Below, in pieces: positions 9,914-19,203 of a stretch of DNA of 45,650 nt. The stretch is taken from positions 1 through 45,650 of the forward strand of contig SLNO01000101.1 of assembly GCA_007132975.1 (NCBI GenBank), given 5' to 3'. Under the pieces are notes generated by a model that searched no databases, was not told the DNA's origin, and was given only the letters and a program-made list of their open reading frames with translations. The stretch is from Balneolales bacterium (GTDB taxonomy: Bacteria; Bacteroidota; Rhodothermia; Balneolales; Natronogracilivirgulaceae). Each line of letters starts with the position of its first letter. The first letter of the stretch is position 1. The translations under genes and the position numbers were made by a program.

Positions 9914-12900
9914 ATGCCTGTTGACCGCACGGTTCAGCCCAATCGCGCCCTGCCATTTCGCAGCCACCTGCTGAAACGTCCGGCTCCAAACCAGCTTGCA
10001 AACCGGTGGCCGGCCGCACAGCTGATGCTCTTCCTGCTCCCCCTGTTGCTCCTGACCGCGGCATCGGCGCTGATGCCCGGCGACGCCCACGCGCAGCGCA
10101 CTCCGGCCTTCTACAACTACCCGCACAATCACCTGGAGTGGTACACCATCGAAAGCGAACACTTCCTGGTCCACTTCCAGGAGGGCAGCAGCCGGCCCGC
10201 CCAGGTCGCCTCCCGCATCGCCGAAGAGATCTACGGCCCCCTCACCGAACTCTACGGCCACGAGCCCGAGCACAAAGTGAGCATCCTGATCATCGACCGG
10301 CTCGACTACTCCAACGGCGCCGCCTTCTTCTACGACAACAAGATCGAGATCTGGCTCCCGGCCCTGGACACCCCCCTGCGCGGCACCCACAACTGGCTGC
10401 GCAACGTGATCACGCACGAATTCGCCCACATCGTGCAGCTCCAGGCCTCCATGAAAAAAAGCCGTCGCCACCCCGCCACGTACGTGCAATGGCTCTCCTA
10501 CGAAGACGTGCGCCGTCCGGATGTGCTCTACGGCTTCCCCAACGGCATCCTCACCTACCCGCTCGCCGGCATAAGCATGCCCGCCTGGCTGGCCGAAGGC
10601 ACCGCCCAGTACATGCGCGAAGAGATCTACTACGACGACTGGGACAGCCACCGCGATATGCTCTTGCGCACCCGCATGCTCGACAGCACCTGGCTCAGCC
10701 TCGAAAAAATGGGCACCTTCACCTCAAAAACCTCCCTGGAACGCGAACTCGTCTACAACCAGGGCTTCGCCTTCACGCGCTACCTGGGCGACCGCTTCGG
10801 CGAGCAGGCCGTCGCCGACATCACCCGCGCCTTCAGCCGGCGCGGCGTCTACGATGTGCGCAAGGCCATCCGCGAGGTCACCGGCATCGACGGCCGCGAA
10901 GTATTCGACGACTGGATCGCCGAACTCTCCAGGCACTACACCATCTTCGCCGAAAGCCGCGAGCGCAACCCATCCAACCGAACCTGGATCGAGCCCCTCG
11001 GCTTCTTCAACTTCCACCCGACCTGGCACCCCGACGGCGACCGCATCTCCTACCTCTCCAACAAATTCATGGACGGGGCCATCGTCTCACTCTATACCGT
11101 AGATTCCAAAAATTTTGTGGATGCGGACTCACTGGTGGATGCGGATGGCGCCCAAAGCGCCGCGAACATCCATGCGCCGCATGAAATGGGCAGCTCCCAT
11201 TCCATGGCCGGCGGGTCGGCCCATACCGCAAGCAGCCGGCCGGTGGGCACACGAAGCAGCCGCTCAGGTCGGGCCGCGGCCGGACACGCCTCGCACTACC
11301 TCAACAGCAACGCCGGTCATACCGGACACCCGCACGAGTGCCATCTCGACTCCGCACCGCTTCGGTGGCTCGAAACGGTCTTCGCGTACTCCCCCGACGG
11401 TTCCCAAATTGCCTACAGCCGCGCCCGCATCAACCGCTACGGCGAAAACTATCGCGACCTGTACATATTCGACCCGAAATCCGGCGACAGCAAACGGCTA
11501 ACACACAGCAAGCGCCTCCAGGATCCCGCCTGGCATCCCGGCGGCAGCTACCTGGCAACCGGCAGGATCGAAGACGGATCCATAAATCTCTTCCTCTACG
11601 ACATGGAAGGCGACTCCCTCATCCGGGTCACCGACTTCCGTCACGGCGAACAGCTCTACCGTCCGGTGTGGCACCCCGACGGCACTTCGCTCTACACGGC
11701 CTACGCCGACACAGCACACCGCGGCATCTACCGGATCACTCTGACCGACGGGCTGATTGCCAATACAGATACAAGCGCAACTGGCAGCGGTGACGGAGCG
11801 CCAACCCTTGACGGGCCCGACGGACATTCTGCCGGAACTGGCATGTCAACCCACGCCGGACAAACCCGCACCGGACCCGGAACACAACGATATACAATGA
11901 CCCCTGTTCTTGTGGATGCGGCCGTGGACTATCGCGATCCCGCCGTGAGCAGCGACGGCAAATGGCTCTACTTCAGCGCCGATCACGGCGGTGTTTTCAA
12001 CCTGTACCGCAAATCGCTGGCCCACGGGTCTACGCAGCAGCTCACCAACCTGGTCGGCGGCGCTTTCATGCCCCATCCCCACCCCGATCCCAAGAATGAG
12101 AAACTGCTCTACTCCGAATACACCTCAGAGGGGTATAAAATCGCACTTCTTGAGTTGAGTGGGGAAGACCTGGCCGACATTGAAATGGCCCCGGCACATC
12201 ATGCGCATAATCAGCCGGCCACCCGGCAATCAACCCGGCCAGCAGCCGGAAACAAGATTGCAGCCGGCGTGCAGGCGGAAAGTGCCGGAGGGGACGGGGC
12301 CGCATCCACCCGGAGCCTGTACCAGCTGAACCGTTTCGACGACTCAGACATTGACCCGTTCCCGGACCATGTGACCGCCGTAGCCGACACCGGCATCTAC
12401 CGTTTCCAGCTTCCCACGCGCGGTTCCTCTTATGAAAGACAGTTTTACGCCTACGACGACCAGTTCACATCCTTCCAGTTCTACCCGGTTATCCGTTTCG
12501 ACAACTACTCGCGCCTGAAGGGCAGCAACAGCGTACTGCTGCGCGACGGCCGCATTGGTGACCTGGGATCCAATCTGTGGCGCGACTCCAAAGTCGGCCT
12601 CTACTTTGCATCGCGCGAGATGCGCGAACGGCTCAGTATTTTCGGCGGAGCGCTGTTCGGGCCCGGATCCCGTCCCAGCGACGGTATCAGCAACTTTTTC
12701 CGTCCGGGACGCCTGGTCAATCTCGACCGCGACCTTTTCTTCGAAGTCGAATACGCCGGACTGCCCTTCATCGAAAGGCACTGGTCGCCGACGGTATCCG
12801 TGGCGTTTTTCAACATCCGCCGCAATGTCGAGGAGGGGCTGCAGGTCGAGGAATTCCCCTGCACAGCCTGCCTGCCCGACACCACCGGCGTCGACATCGC

Positions 12901-13771
12901 CTACAACATGTGGCAGCTGGAAGTGAACTTGGTCAGCAAGATCAACCGCTGGAGCCTGATTGAGCTCGGTTACTACTACAGCCCCTATCGCGTCTCGACC
13001 TCCTCGTTCTTCTCGCGCGAATTCCGCCAGGAGGTCCCTGGTTCCACATCGCGTTACTACGTCGGCTCCACGTGGACCACCGCCTGGATATTCGACCTAT
13101 CCCTGCCCTTCCGCCACGGTGACATCGCCCCGCTCGGCTGGCGCGGACAGCTGCGCTACAGCTACGAGCCCAGCGAACTGCTTGACTCCTACGATATCCG
13201 TGACGGAACGCTCGTGCCCATTTACAACACCTTCGAAAACCACTCTGTGGAGGCGGATGTGCGGGTTGGCTTCAGGCTGCGCAATCAGCACTTCAACCTG
13301 CGATCGCGCTTTTTCACCTACTTCGACGGTCCGGATGAGTTCTTCTATCTGGATTACATCGGCGGGATGATCGGCATGCGCAGCTATCCGTTTTTCGCCC
13401 TGGGGGGCACAACCACCGCCTATTCCACACTTTCGTGGTTCCTGCCGCTTAAAACCGACATCTACCGCCAGATGGGCCGCCTTACCCTGGACAAGGTCTT
13501 CCTGCGCCTGTTTGCCGAGGCCGGCAACGGCTGGGGCGGACCGCTTGACATCGGCAACGATCTCAAAACCGGCGTGGGCGCCGAACTCCGGATCGGCATG
13601 AACTCCTACTACTTCTTTCCGACCAGTTTCTTCATCAGCGGAGCATACGGATTCAATTCATACGATTTGCAGCTGCCTGATGCGTTTATAACGGAAACAG
13701 CCACCGGAAGGGTCACCTACGGCAACCAGATACTGATCAACTTCGGACTTCTTTTCGATTTCGAATTCTGA
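9914..13771 (+). CDS. Peptidase MA-like metalloprotease with Tol-type beta-propeller and C-terminal outer-membrane barrel
   Basis: About 1285 residues from the ATG at 9914; the frame is open further upstream but overlaps the preceding gene. A signal-anchor stretch ends PGDAHAQ. A gluzincin domain follows, with H168-E-F-A-H172 (ITHEFAHIVQ) and a downstream Glu228 in WLAEGTAQYM, the expected zinc ligands. Residues about 340-800 contain TolB/WD40-like repeats (TWHPDGDRISYLS, AYSPDGSQIAYSR, AWHPGGSYLATGR, VWHPDGTSLYTAY, VSSDGKWLYFSAD). These are broken by three low-complexity inserts rich in His, Ser, Ala, Gly and Thr (about 400-480, 618-660, 758-796). The last 450 residues are strand-rich and end LLFDFEF, like an outer-membrane barrel. 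It may be a cell-surface or periplasmic protease anchored by its own barrel. The position after porU-porV suggests a role in surface-protein handling, but this is inferred. Confidence 0.82.
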   Translation: MPVDRTVQPNRALPFRSHLLKRPAPNQLANRWPAAQLMLFLLPLLLLTAASALMPGDAHAQRTPAFYNYPHNHLEWYTIESEHFLVHFQEGSSRPAQVASRIAEEIYGPLTELYGHEPEHKVSILIIDRLDYSNGAAFFYDNKIEIWLPALDTPLRGTHNWLRNVITHEFAHIVQLQASMKKSRRHPATYVQWLSYEDVRRPDVLYGFPNGILTYPLAGISMPAWLAEGTAQYMREEIYYDDWDSHRDMLLRTRMLDSTWLSLEKMGTFTSKTSLERELVYNQGFAFTRYLGDRFGEQAVADITRAFSRRGVYDVRKAIREVTGIDGREVFDDWIAELSRHYTIFAESRERNPSNRTWIEPLGFFNFHPTWHPDGDRISYLSNKFMDGAIVSLYTVDSKNFVDADSLVDADGAQSAANIHAPHEMGSSHSMAGGSAHTASSRPVGTRSSRSGRAAAGHASHYLNSNAGHTGHPHECHLDSAPLRWLETVFAYSPDGSQIAYSRARINRYGENYRDLYIFDPKSGDSKRLTHSKRLQDPAWHPGGSYLATGRIEDGSINLFLYDMEGDSLIRVTDFRHGEQLYRPVWHPDGTSLYTAYADTAHRGIYRITLTDGLIANTDTSATGSGDGAPTLDGPDGHSAGTGMSTHAGQTRTGPGTQRYTMTPVLVDAAVDYRDPAVSSDGKWLYFSADHGGVFNLYRKSLAHGSTQQLTNLVGGAFMPHPHPDPKNEKLLYSEYTSEGYKIALLELSGEDLADIEMAPAHHAHNQPATRQSTRPAAGNKIAAGVQAESAGGDGAASTRSLYQLNRFDDSDIDPFPDHVTAVADTGIYRFQLPTRGSSYERQFYAYDDQFTSFQFYPVIRFDNYSRLKGSNSVLLRDGRIGDLGSNLWRDSKVGLYFASREMRERLSIFGGALFGPGSRPSDGISNFFRPGRLVNLDRDLFFEVEYAGLPFIERHWSPTVSVAFFNIRRNVEEGLQVEEFPCTACLPDTTGVDIAYNMWQLEVNLVSKINRWSLIELGYYYSPYRVSTSSFFSREFRQEVPGSTSRYYVGSTWTTAWIFDLSLPFRHGDIAPLGWRGQLRYSYEPSELLDSYDIRDGTLVPIYNTFENHSVEADVRVGFRLRNQHFNLRSRFFTYFDGPDEFFYLDYIGGMIGMRSYPFFALGGTTTAYSTLSWFLPLKTDIYRQMGRLTLDKVFLRLFAEAGNGWGGPLDIGNDLKTGVGAELRIGMNSYYFFPTSFFISGAYGFNSYDLQLPDAFITETATGRVTYGNQILINFGLLFDFEF

Positions 13772-13829
13772 CGGCCACTCCGTCTGTTAACGACCAGGCA
13801 GAATCCATAATCACTAATAAGGACACAGG

Positions 13830-14891
13830 ATGTTAAGGGCTTATCTTTTAAAACGGACCGGTTTTTTCTGCAGGACAGGGATCCAAAGCCGTTTTGCAAT
13901 CATCCCCGGTCTGGCGGCTGTACTGTTCATGGCCGCTTCGCTCCAGGCGGAACCCCTTGCCCTCGAAACGGAGGCAACCCAGAAAACCGTCCAGGCCGAA
14001 ACACCATCAGAACGTACCGTCTCCCCGGCCGACCTGCGGCTATCGCCCGTCCTGCCGGGACCGCGCCACGTCACCATGGCAGATCTGGAACATGGTGGAC
14101 GCAACTCCGGTTTCATGCACGCGCTGAGCACCAACCCGGGTTACGCTTTTCTTGCCTCGGCTGTCGTGCCGGGCCTTGGCCAGGCCGCCAATCGGCAGTG
14201 GTGGAAAACGGCCCTATTTGTAGCCGTGGAAGCGACGGCCATTGGCGTCTACATCCACCGTGAAAACCGCGGCCGCGACGGCGAGCGCTACTACGAGCAA
14301 TTCGGAAATGAAAACTGGAGTGTCGTGGCATACGCCCAGTTCCTGGTGGAAAATCACGGAAATCAGCACGGAAAATCGTTCCGTGACCTGCTCACCGACC
14401 AGGGACAAAACCTCTATAATAGTGATGTAGAGGATCCTTTTGGGGGGATACAGCCGGCCTTCGATATCAACGTCGACTGGGACATCATCAATATCAACGC
14501 ACTGCGGCAGGCCGAACGCAACAGCTTCTATGCCTCCGGATTCGCCTTCTCACACGACCTGCCCGACTACGGATCGCAACAGTACTATGAACTCATGAGC
14601 AAGTACTTCCAGTTTGGACCCGGCTGGCGGGAATGGTTCCAGAGTCCAGGACGATTTAACATTGACAGCAACAACATGCCCGATCAGTTCTGGTATCATG
14701 CACAGATCGGATTCGACTTCAACGACGACCTTGGCGTTGCCCGGAACATGCTGACCGTTCTGGTCGCCAACCACTTTATAGCCGCATTTGACGCCTATTT
14801 CACCCAAAAACTGAGACAGGCACGCATGCAGCCAACGGCATCCATGGAATACGGATTGCGTCCAACAATCGGAATGCAGTTACGTTTTTAA
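13830..14891 (+). CDS. DUF5683 domain-containing protein
   Basis: A 353-residue protein with a long N-terminal signal region (hydrophobic residues about 22-38, ending AASLQAEP). The family block is FLASAVVPGLGQAANRQWWKTALF, with the typical PGxGQ...WWK, followed by a transmembrane segment. DUF5683 proteins are widespread in Bacteroidota envelopes and have no assigned function. The C-terminal part (about 150-353) is less familiar; it is rich in aromatic residues and Asn and ends GLRPTIGMQLRF, compatible with an outer-membrane or periplasmic location. It starts 58 nt after the protease-barrel gene and is followed 24 nt later by the PASTA gene. The start follows an ACAGGA sequence. Confidence 0.75.
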   Translation: MLRAYLLKRTGFFCRTGIQSRFAIIPGLAAVLFMAASLQAEPLALETEATQKTVQAETPSERTVSPADLRLSPVLPGPRHVTMADLEHGGRNSGFMHALSTNPGYAFLASAVVPGLGQAANRQWWKTALFVAVEATAIGVYIHRENRGRDGERYYEQFGNENWSVVAYAQFLVENHGNQHGKSFRDLLTDQGQNLYNSDVEDPFGGIQPAFDINVDWDIININALRQAERNSFYASGFAFSHDLPDYGSQQYYELMSKYFQFGPGWREWFQSPGRFNIDSNNMPDQFWYHAQIGFDFNDDLGVARNMLTVLVANHFIAAFDAYFTQKLRQARMQPTASMEYGLRPTIGMQLRF

Positions 14892-14915
14892 AAAAAAGCG
14901 AGTAAATTCCATGCC

Positions 14916-15794
14916 ATGAATAACTTTTTCCGATTTCTGTACGATTTCTTCACGGATCGCAAACTCTATTACCTGATTGCCGGCCTGATCCTGTTCGGTG
15001 CCGTCGCCCTGGTTGCCATGGACCGCTACATCATGCCCGCATACACCAAGCACGGGCACGGTATAACAGTCCCTGATATCACCCGCATGCCGCTGGATGA
15101 GGCCGCTGCCATCCTGGAATCCCGCGGCCTCAGGCATGAACTGGCAGCCAAGCGGTCCAACGAAGCATTTCCCCCCGATTTTGTGATCGACCAAACCCCC
15201 AATGCGGGTATGATCGTCAAACCAAACCGGAAAATCTACATCACCATCAATACCACATCCACCCCGACCGTGGTCGTGCCGGAAGTGCAGAACCTGTCCC
15301 TTCGCAACGCCACCATCCAGCTGCAGAACTCCGGGTTGCAGGTCGGCAACGTGACGTACGAATCTTCACGCTTCCGTAACAGCGTCCTGCGCCAATCCAT
15401 CCCGTCAGGCCGGCGAGTGGATCAGAACACCACCATCGATCTTATCGTAGGCGACGGGTTGGGCAGCGTGATGGTCCGGCTGCCTGATGTCACAAACATG
15501 CACCTGACTGATGCACAGAACACTCTGCGCGAAGCCGGCTTGCGTGTGGGCAGCATCCAGTTCCAACCAACCGACCGCGTAGCCCCCAATACGGTGCTGC
15601 GCTACACTCCGGATGACCAGCCTAACGTTTACGAAGGCACTGCCATTGATCTGGTTGTCTCCGTGACCCGGAGCGAGGACGAGGAAGAGGAAACCGGACC
15701 CCTGATCATAGGTGAAACCGACATGGATGAGGAGATACCTGCCAACTCCGATTTTGACAGCGAACCGATCCCCGACCGCAACCGGGAAGAGTAA
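14916..15794 (+). CDS. PASTA domain-containing membrane protein
   Basis: A 292-residue single-pass membrane protein. A short cytoplasmic N-terminus (MNNFFRFLYDFFTDRK) precedes one transmembrane helix at about residues 15-33. Three PASTA domains follow: VPDITRMPLDEAAAIL (about 49), VPEVQNLSLRNATIQL (about 122) and LPDVTNMHLTDAQNTL (about 195). An acidic tail (DEEEE, then repeated Asp/Glu) closes the protein. PASTA domains bind peptidoglycan or muropeptides in Ser/Thr kinases and PBPs. This version has neither a kinase nor a transpeptidase domain, which is common in Bacteroidota. It probably links the inner membrane to the cell wall. It sits between envelope genes and rpe, 34 nt before the rpe start. 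Confidence 0.88.
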   Translation: MNNFFRFLYDFFTDRKLYYLIAGLILFGAVALVAMDRYIMPAYTKHGHGITVPDITRMPLDEAAAILESRGLRHELAAKRSNEAFPPDFVIDQTPNAGMIVKPNRKIYITINTTSTPTVVVPEVQNLSLRNATIQLQNSGLQVGNVTYESSRFRNSVLRQSIPSGRRVDQNTTIDLIVGDGLGSVMVRLPDVTNMHLTDAQNTLREAGLRVGSIQFQPTDRVAPNTVLRYTPDDQPNVYEGTAIDLVVSVTRSEDEEEETGPLIIGETDMDEEIPANSDFDSEPIPDRNREE

Positions 15795-15828
15795 GCGCCT
15801 CACCAAAAACGGCACCAAACACGACAAC

Positions 15829-16530
15829 ATGAACGATCTGTTTAAGAGTCCCCTGCCGATCATCGCCCCTTCCATCCTGGCTGCCGACTTACGCAACCTG
15901 GAACGGGATGTCACCCAGGCCGTGCAGGGAGGCGCCCCCTGGATACACTGCGACATCATGGATGGCCATTTTGTGCCAAACATCAGTTTTGGTCCGGCCA
16001 TGGTCAAAACCGTGCGCAGCATAACCGACACCTTCCTCGATGTCCACCTCATGATCAGCGAACCTGACCGCTATATTGACGATTTCGCACGGGCAGGCGC
16101 CAACATGATCACCGTGCACATCGAAACATGCAACCACATCCACCGGACCCTTCAGCAGATCCGGGAACACGGCTGCCATACAGGTGTGGCCGTCAACCCT
16201 GGAACCGCCCTCTCATCCCTCAGGGCCATCCTCCACGAAGTGGATATGGTGCTTGTAATGACCGTAAACCCGGGATTCGGCGGACAAAAATTCATCGAAT
16301 ACAGTTACGAAAGACTCCGCGCCATGCGCCTTGTGCGTGAAGAGATCCAGGGAAGTTTCTACATTCAGGTGGATGGGGGTGTCAGCCGGGACAACGCGCG
16401 CGATATTGCCGATGCCGGTGCCGACGTGCTGGTGGCGGGAAGCAGTGTCTTCGGAAGCAGCGATATCCCCGCGGAAGTAGAGGCCCTCCGGAATGATGCG
16501 GCCTCGGGATATCGTTCTATGTATGTATAA
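15829..16530 (+). CDS. rpe: Ribulose-phosphate 3-epimerase
   Basis: A 233-residue TIM-barrel enzyme that interconverts ribulose 5-phosphate and xylulose 5-phosphate in the pentose phosphate pathway. Family signatures are IIAPSILAADLRNL near the N-terminus, HCDIMDGHFVPN (metal-binding His and catalytic Asp), DVHLMI, VMTVNPGFGGQKFI, and VDGGVSRDNA followed by AGADVLVAGSSVFG, which binds phosphate. The start at 15829 was chosen because it gives the usual protein length. A longer in-frame opening from 15712 overlaps the PASTA gene and adds no family sequence. phoH follows after 21 nt. Confidence 0.96.
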   Translation: MNDLFKSPLPIIAPSILAADLRNLERDVTQAVQGGAPWIHCDIMDGHFVPNISFGPAMVKTVRSITDTFLDVHLMISEPDRYIDDFARAGANMITVHIETCNHIHRTLQQIREHGCHTGVAVNPGTALSSLRAILHEVDMVLVMTVNPGFGGQKFIEYSYERLRAMRLVREEIQGSFYIQVDGGVSRDNARDIADAGADVLVAGSSVFGSSDIPAEVEALRNDAASGYRSMYV

Positions 16531-16551
16531 ACCGGAACCATATAAACAACC

Positions 16552-17598
16552 TTGAACACCATCGCTACCCAAACAGAACTACAGGAATCCAAATCCATTT
16601 TCATCGACAACGTCGACCCGGTCGTGGTGCTGGGACTGAACGACCGCATCCTCAAGCAGATCGATGAAGCATTTCAGGAAAGCAGGCTGACCGTGCGTGG
16701 CAACGAGATAAAGGTCAGCGGTCCGCCCGAACAGTTTGAAGCCATTGAAGCGATTGTAAAGGAGCTGATACGCCTTGCCCGCCGCAACGGCGCTGTCACG
16801 GAAAACGACCTGGCTACCTTGCTGGCGCTGCAAAAAAGCGACCGCCTGCTCCGCCAGGTGACCATCTCCCCAAACGAGACCCTGCTATACACAACCACCG
16901 GTGCCCCGGTCATCGCACGCACACCCAACCAGAAAGTGATCGTGCAGGCCTGCAATGAGAACGACATCGTTTTTGCCATTGGTCCTGCCGGAACGGGCAA
17001 AACCTACACATCGGTGGCCCTTGCCGTGCGCGCCCTCAAAGAGCGGCAGGTGAAGAAGATCGTGCTGGTGCGCCCCGCCGTTGAGGCCGGTGAAAGCCTG
17101 GGCTTCCTCCCCGGAAACCTGAGGGAGAAAATCGACCCCTATCTGCGTCCCCTTTACGACGCACTCGAGGAGATGATGGACTACGACAAGCTCGAAATGA
17201 ACCTCGACAAGAACATCATCGAAATCGCCCCGCTCGCCTACATGCGCGGTCGCACGCTCAATAACGCTTTTGTGATCCTGGATGAGGCCCAGAATGCCAC
17301 ACAGACCCAGATGAAGATGTTCCTGACCCGGCTGGGCGTCAACAGCAAGGCCATCATCACCGGCGACCTTACGCAGACCGACCTTCCAAAAAGCCAGCAC
17401 TCCGGACTCAAGACCATCCAGCACATCCTCGAAAGGATCAAGGGCATCGCTTTTGTCTATCTGGACCAGAACGACGTCGTCCGGCACAAACTGATCCGTG
17501 ACATCATCGAGGCCTACGACCGCTACGAGGATAGAATGGAGAAGAAAGAGCAGGAATTGAAAGACGCCGCCGGGGACTCGAAGACTCACAAAGGATGA
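16552..17598 (+). CDS. phoH: PhoH family ATPase
   Basis: A 348-residue PhoH-like protein. An N-terminal KH-like region (about residues 20-75) precedes the ATPase domain. The Walker A motif is GPAGTGKT at about 144-151 and Walker B is VILDEAQN at about 242-249. The segment RPAVEAGESLGFLPGNLREK is a family hallmark. Members bind RNA and ATP and are linked to RNA turnover or ribosome maturation. The start is TTG at 16552 (after CAACC); no in-frame ATG occurs early enough to give a complete domain, so TTG is very likely used. The stop overlaps the next start (ATGA at 17595-17598), showing translational coupling to the MBL-fold gene. Confidence 0.95.
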   Translation: MNTIATQTELQESKSIFIDNVDPVVVLGLNDRILKQIDEAFQESRLTVRGNEIKVSGPPEQFEAIEAIVKELIRLARRNGAVTENDLATLLALQKSDRLLRQVTISPNETLLYTTTGAPVIARTPNQKVIVQACNENDIVFAIGPAGTGKTYTSVALAVRALKERQVKKIVLVRPAVEAGESLGFLPGNLREKIDPYLRPLYDALEEMMDYDKLEMNLDKNIIEIAPLAYMRGRTLNNAFVILDEAQNATQTQMKMFLTRLGVNSKAIITGDLTQTDLPKSQHSGLKTIQHILERIKGIAFVYLDQNDVVRHKLIRDIIEAYDRYEDRMEKKEQELKDAAGDSKTHKG

Positions 17599-18386
17599 TA
17601 GCCGCACTTTTTGAAGGGACTTACACGGTGGGCAACGCACGCAAATTCGTGCCCATCCGGCCCGACCAGCCGCCTCTCAAGGGAGAGTTCAAGCTGGGGA
17701 TTAATCCGTTCCTCATCAAAAACGGCTCGCTCACGGCGCTGATTGATGCAGGTCTGGGACCTTTCAGTAAAAAGGACCATTACGAGATCATCACCAGGAA
17801 CCTGTCCCGGCACAACCTGTCCCCCGAAGACATCCAGCACGTATTCTGCAGCCACGCACATCTTGATCATATCGGTGGCCTGCTGAGCGAACGGTACGGT
17901 ACCTATGATGTGACTTTCCCGAATGCCACTATCTGGATATCCGGCAACGACTGGCAGCGTTTTGTCGAGGAAGCCGACCGGGCCGACAAGCACGAACTGC
18001 TCCGCTGGGCCGCCTTTCTGGAGACTCATGCCGACCTCCGGTTCACTGAAAACGGCTCACCGGAACCGGATGAGATCACCATGAGGACTACCGGCGGCCA
18101 TACCGAATTCCACCAGGCCATCCTCTACAAAAACGGCTCTGAGCGGGCCATGATGCTCGGTGATGTGCTTGGCCGCCCCATGGCCATCAACCGTAAGTTT
18201 GTCGCCAAATTCGATCATGACGGAAAGAAAAGCCAGGCTGTTCGGGAAGAGTATTTGCGAAAGGCACTTGAGGAGGATTACCTTGTCCTGACGTACCACG
18301 GCTGCGACAGCGCCATGGTAAAGCTGAAAGATTACGACGAAAAAAGAGGGTACGATGTCGAACACATCACCGATGGAATGGTTTGA
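17595..18386 (+). CDS. MBL-fold metallo-hydrolase
   Basis: A 263-residue metallo-beta-lactamase-fold hydrolase. The zinc-binding motif is H87-A-H89-L-D91-H92 in FCSHAHLDHIGG. Later ligands are the His in TGGHTEFH, the Asp in MLGDVLGRP and the His in LTYHGCDSA, so the dinuclear site looks complete. The substrate cannot be told from sequence; close family groups include quorum-lactonase-like and general MBL hydrolases. It overlaps phoH by 4 nt and the following phosphorylase gene by 32 nt, so these genes are translationally coupled. Confidence 0.9.
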   Translation: MIAALFEGTYTVGNARKFVPIRPDQPPLKGEFKLGINPFLIKNGSLTALIDAGLGPFSKKDHYEIITRNLSRHNLSPEDIQHVFCSHAHLDHIGGLLSERYGTYDVTFPNATIWISGNDWQRFVEEADRADKHELLRWAAFLETHADLRFTENGSPEPDEITMRTTGGHTEFHQAILYKNGSERAMMLGDVLGRPMAINRKFVAKFDHDGKKSQAVREEYLRKALEEDYLVLTYHGCDSAMVKLKDYDEKRGYDVEHITDGMV

Positions 18387-19203
18387 TCCGGCCGTGGAGA
18401 AGGCCGCCGAAGTGCTTCGAAGCAAAGGGGTCGGTAAACCCGACGCCTCCATCATACTGGGGTCCGGCCTCGGCAAGTTCGCCGGTACCATAAATGATTC
18501 CGTGGTGGTCCCTTACTCCGAACTGCCGGGCTTTCCTGAGACCGGTGTTGCCGGACACGACGGTGCGCTCCATTTCGGCAAGGTGGGCAACCGATCCATT
18601 CTCGCCTGGTCGGGCCGCTTCCACCATTACGAAGGGTATCCGTTTGAGCGGACCGTGCTTCCCGTTCAGGTGGCCGCGGCGCTGGGCTGCCGCGCCATGC
18701 TCGTCACAAACGCCGCAGGCGGCATCAACTTCCGTTTCCGAGTTGGCGACCTGATGCTAATTGACGACATCATCAGCCTGCCGGTGCGCGTGAGCCCGGC
18801 CACAAGACGTTTCCGCCAGCGCTATGCCAATGACACCCTGGTCAATGAGGTCACACACCTCGCTGCCAAAGCCGGCATCGCCGTCACCCGAGGCACCTAC
18901 CTCTACGCCAAAGGCCCCACATATGAAACCAAGGCCGAGATCCGCGCCTTCCGCATCATGGGTGCCGACGCCGTGGGCATGTCCACAGCCGCCGAACTCA
19001 ACGAAGCCATACGCCTGGAGATGTCCTGCCTGGGCATCTCGCTCATCACCAACCTGGCCACGGGCGTGAGCAAGGAGAAACTGGACCACAGCGAAATCGC
19101 CGAAGCCGCATCCCTCCGCGAAAAAGACCTGCTGGCCCTGATCACCCTTATCCTCTCCGACCCGGACACCCCACTCTACAAACCGGAGTACCGCTTCAGG
19201 TAG
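18355..19203 (+). CDS. punA: Purine-nucleoside phosphorylase (trimeric, PNP-I type)
   Basis: A 282-residue enzyme that splits purine (deoxy)nucleosides with phosphate to base and (deoxy)ribose 1-phosphate in purine salvage. Family blocks are IILGSGLGKFA (phosphate-binding Ser), GHDGALHFGKV, WSGRFHHYEGYP, LVTNAAGGINFRF, and GPTYETKAEIRAFRIMGADAVGMST with the purine-binding Glu. The start at 18355 lies within the end of the MBL gene; a second ATG at 18373 also overlaps it. The gene ends convergently with the class II photolyase gene, and the two coding regions overlap by 28 bp (19176-19203). No terminator hairpin is visible there. Confidence 0.95.
   Translation: MSNTSPMEWFDPAVEKAAEVLRSKGVGKPDASIILGSGLGKFAGTINDSVVVPYSELPGFPETGVAGHDGALHFGKVGNRSILAWSGRFHHYEGYPFERTVLPVQVAAALGCRAMLVTNAAGGINFRFRVGDLMLIDDIISLPVRVSPATRRFRQRYANDTLVNEVTHLAAKAGIAVTRGTYLYAKGPTYETKAEIRAFRIMGADAVGMSTAAELNEAIRLEMSCLGISLITNLATGVSKEKLDHSEIAEAASLREKDLLALITLILSDPDTPLYKPEYRFR

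Noticed and set aside
10006..11184. Plus-strand 392-codon frame within the peptidase-barrel gene
   Set aside because: The product is an Arg/Pro/His/Leu-rich string typical of a shifted frame in GC-rich coding DNA.
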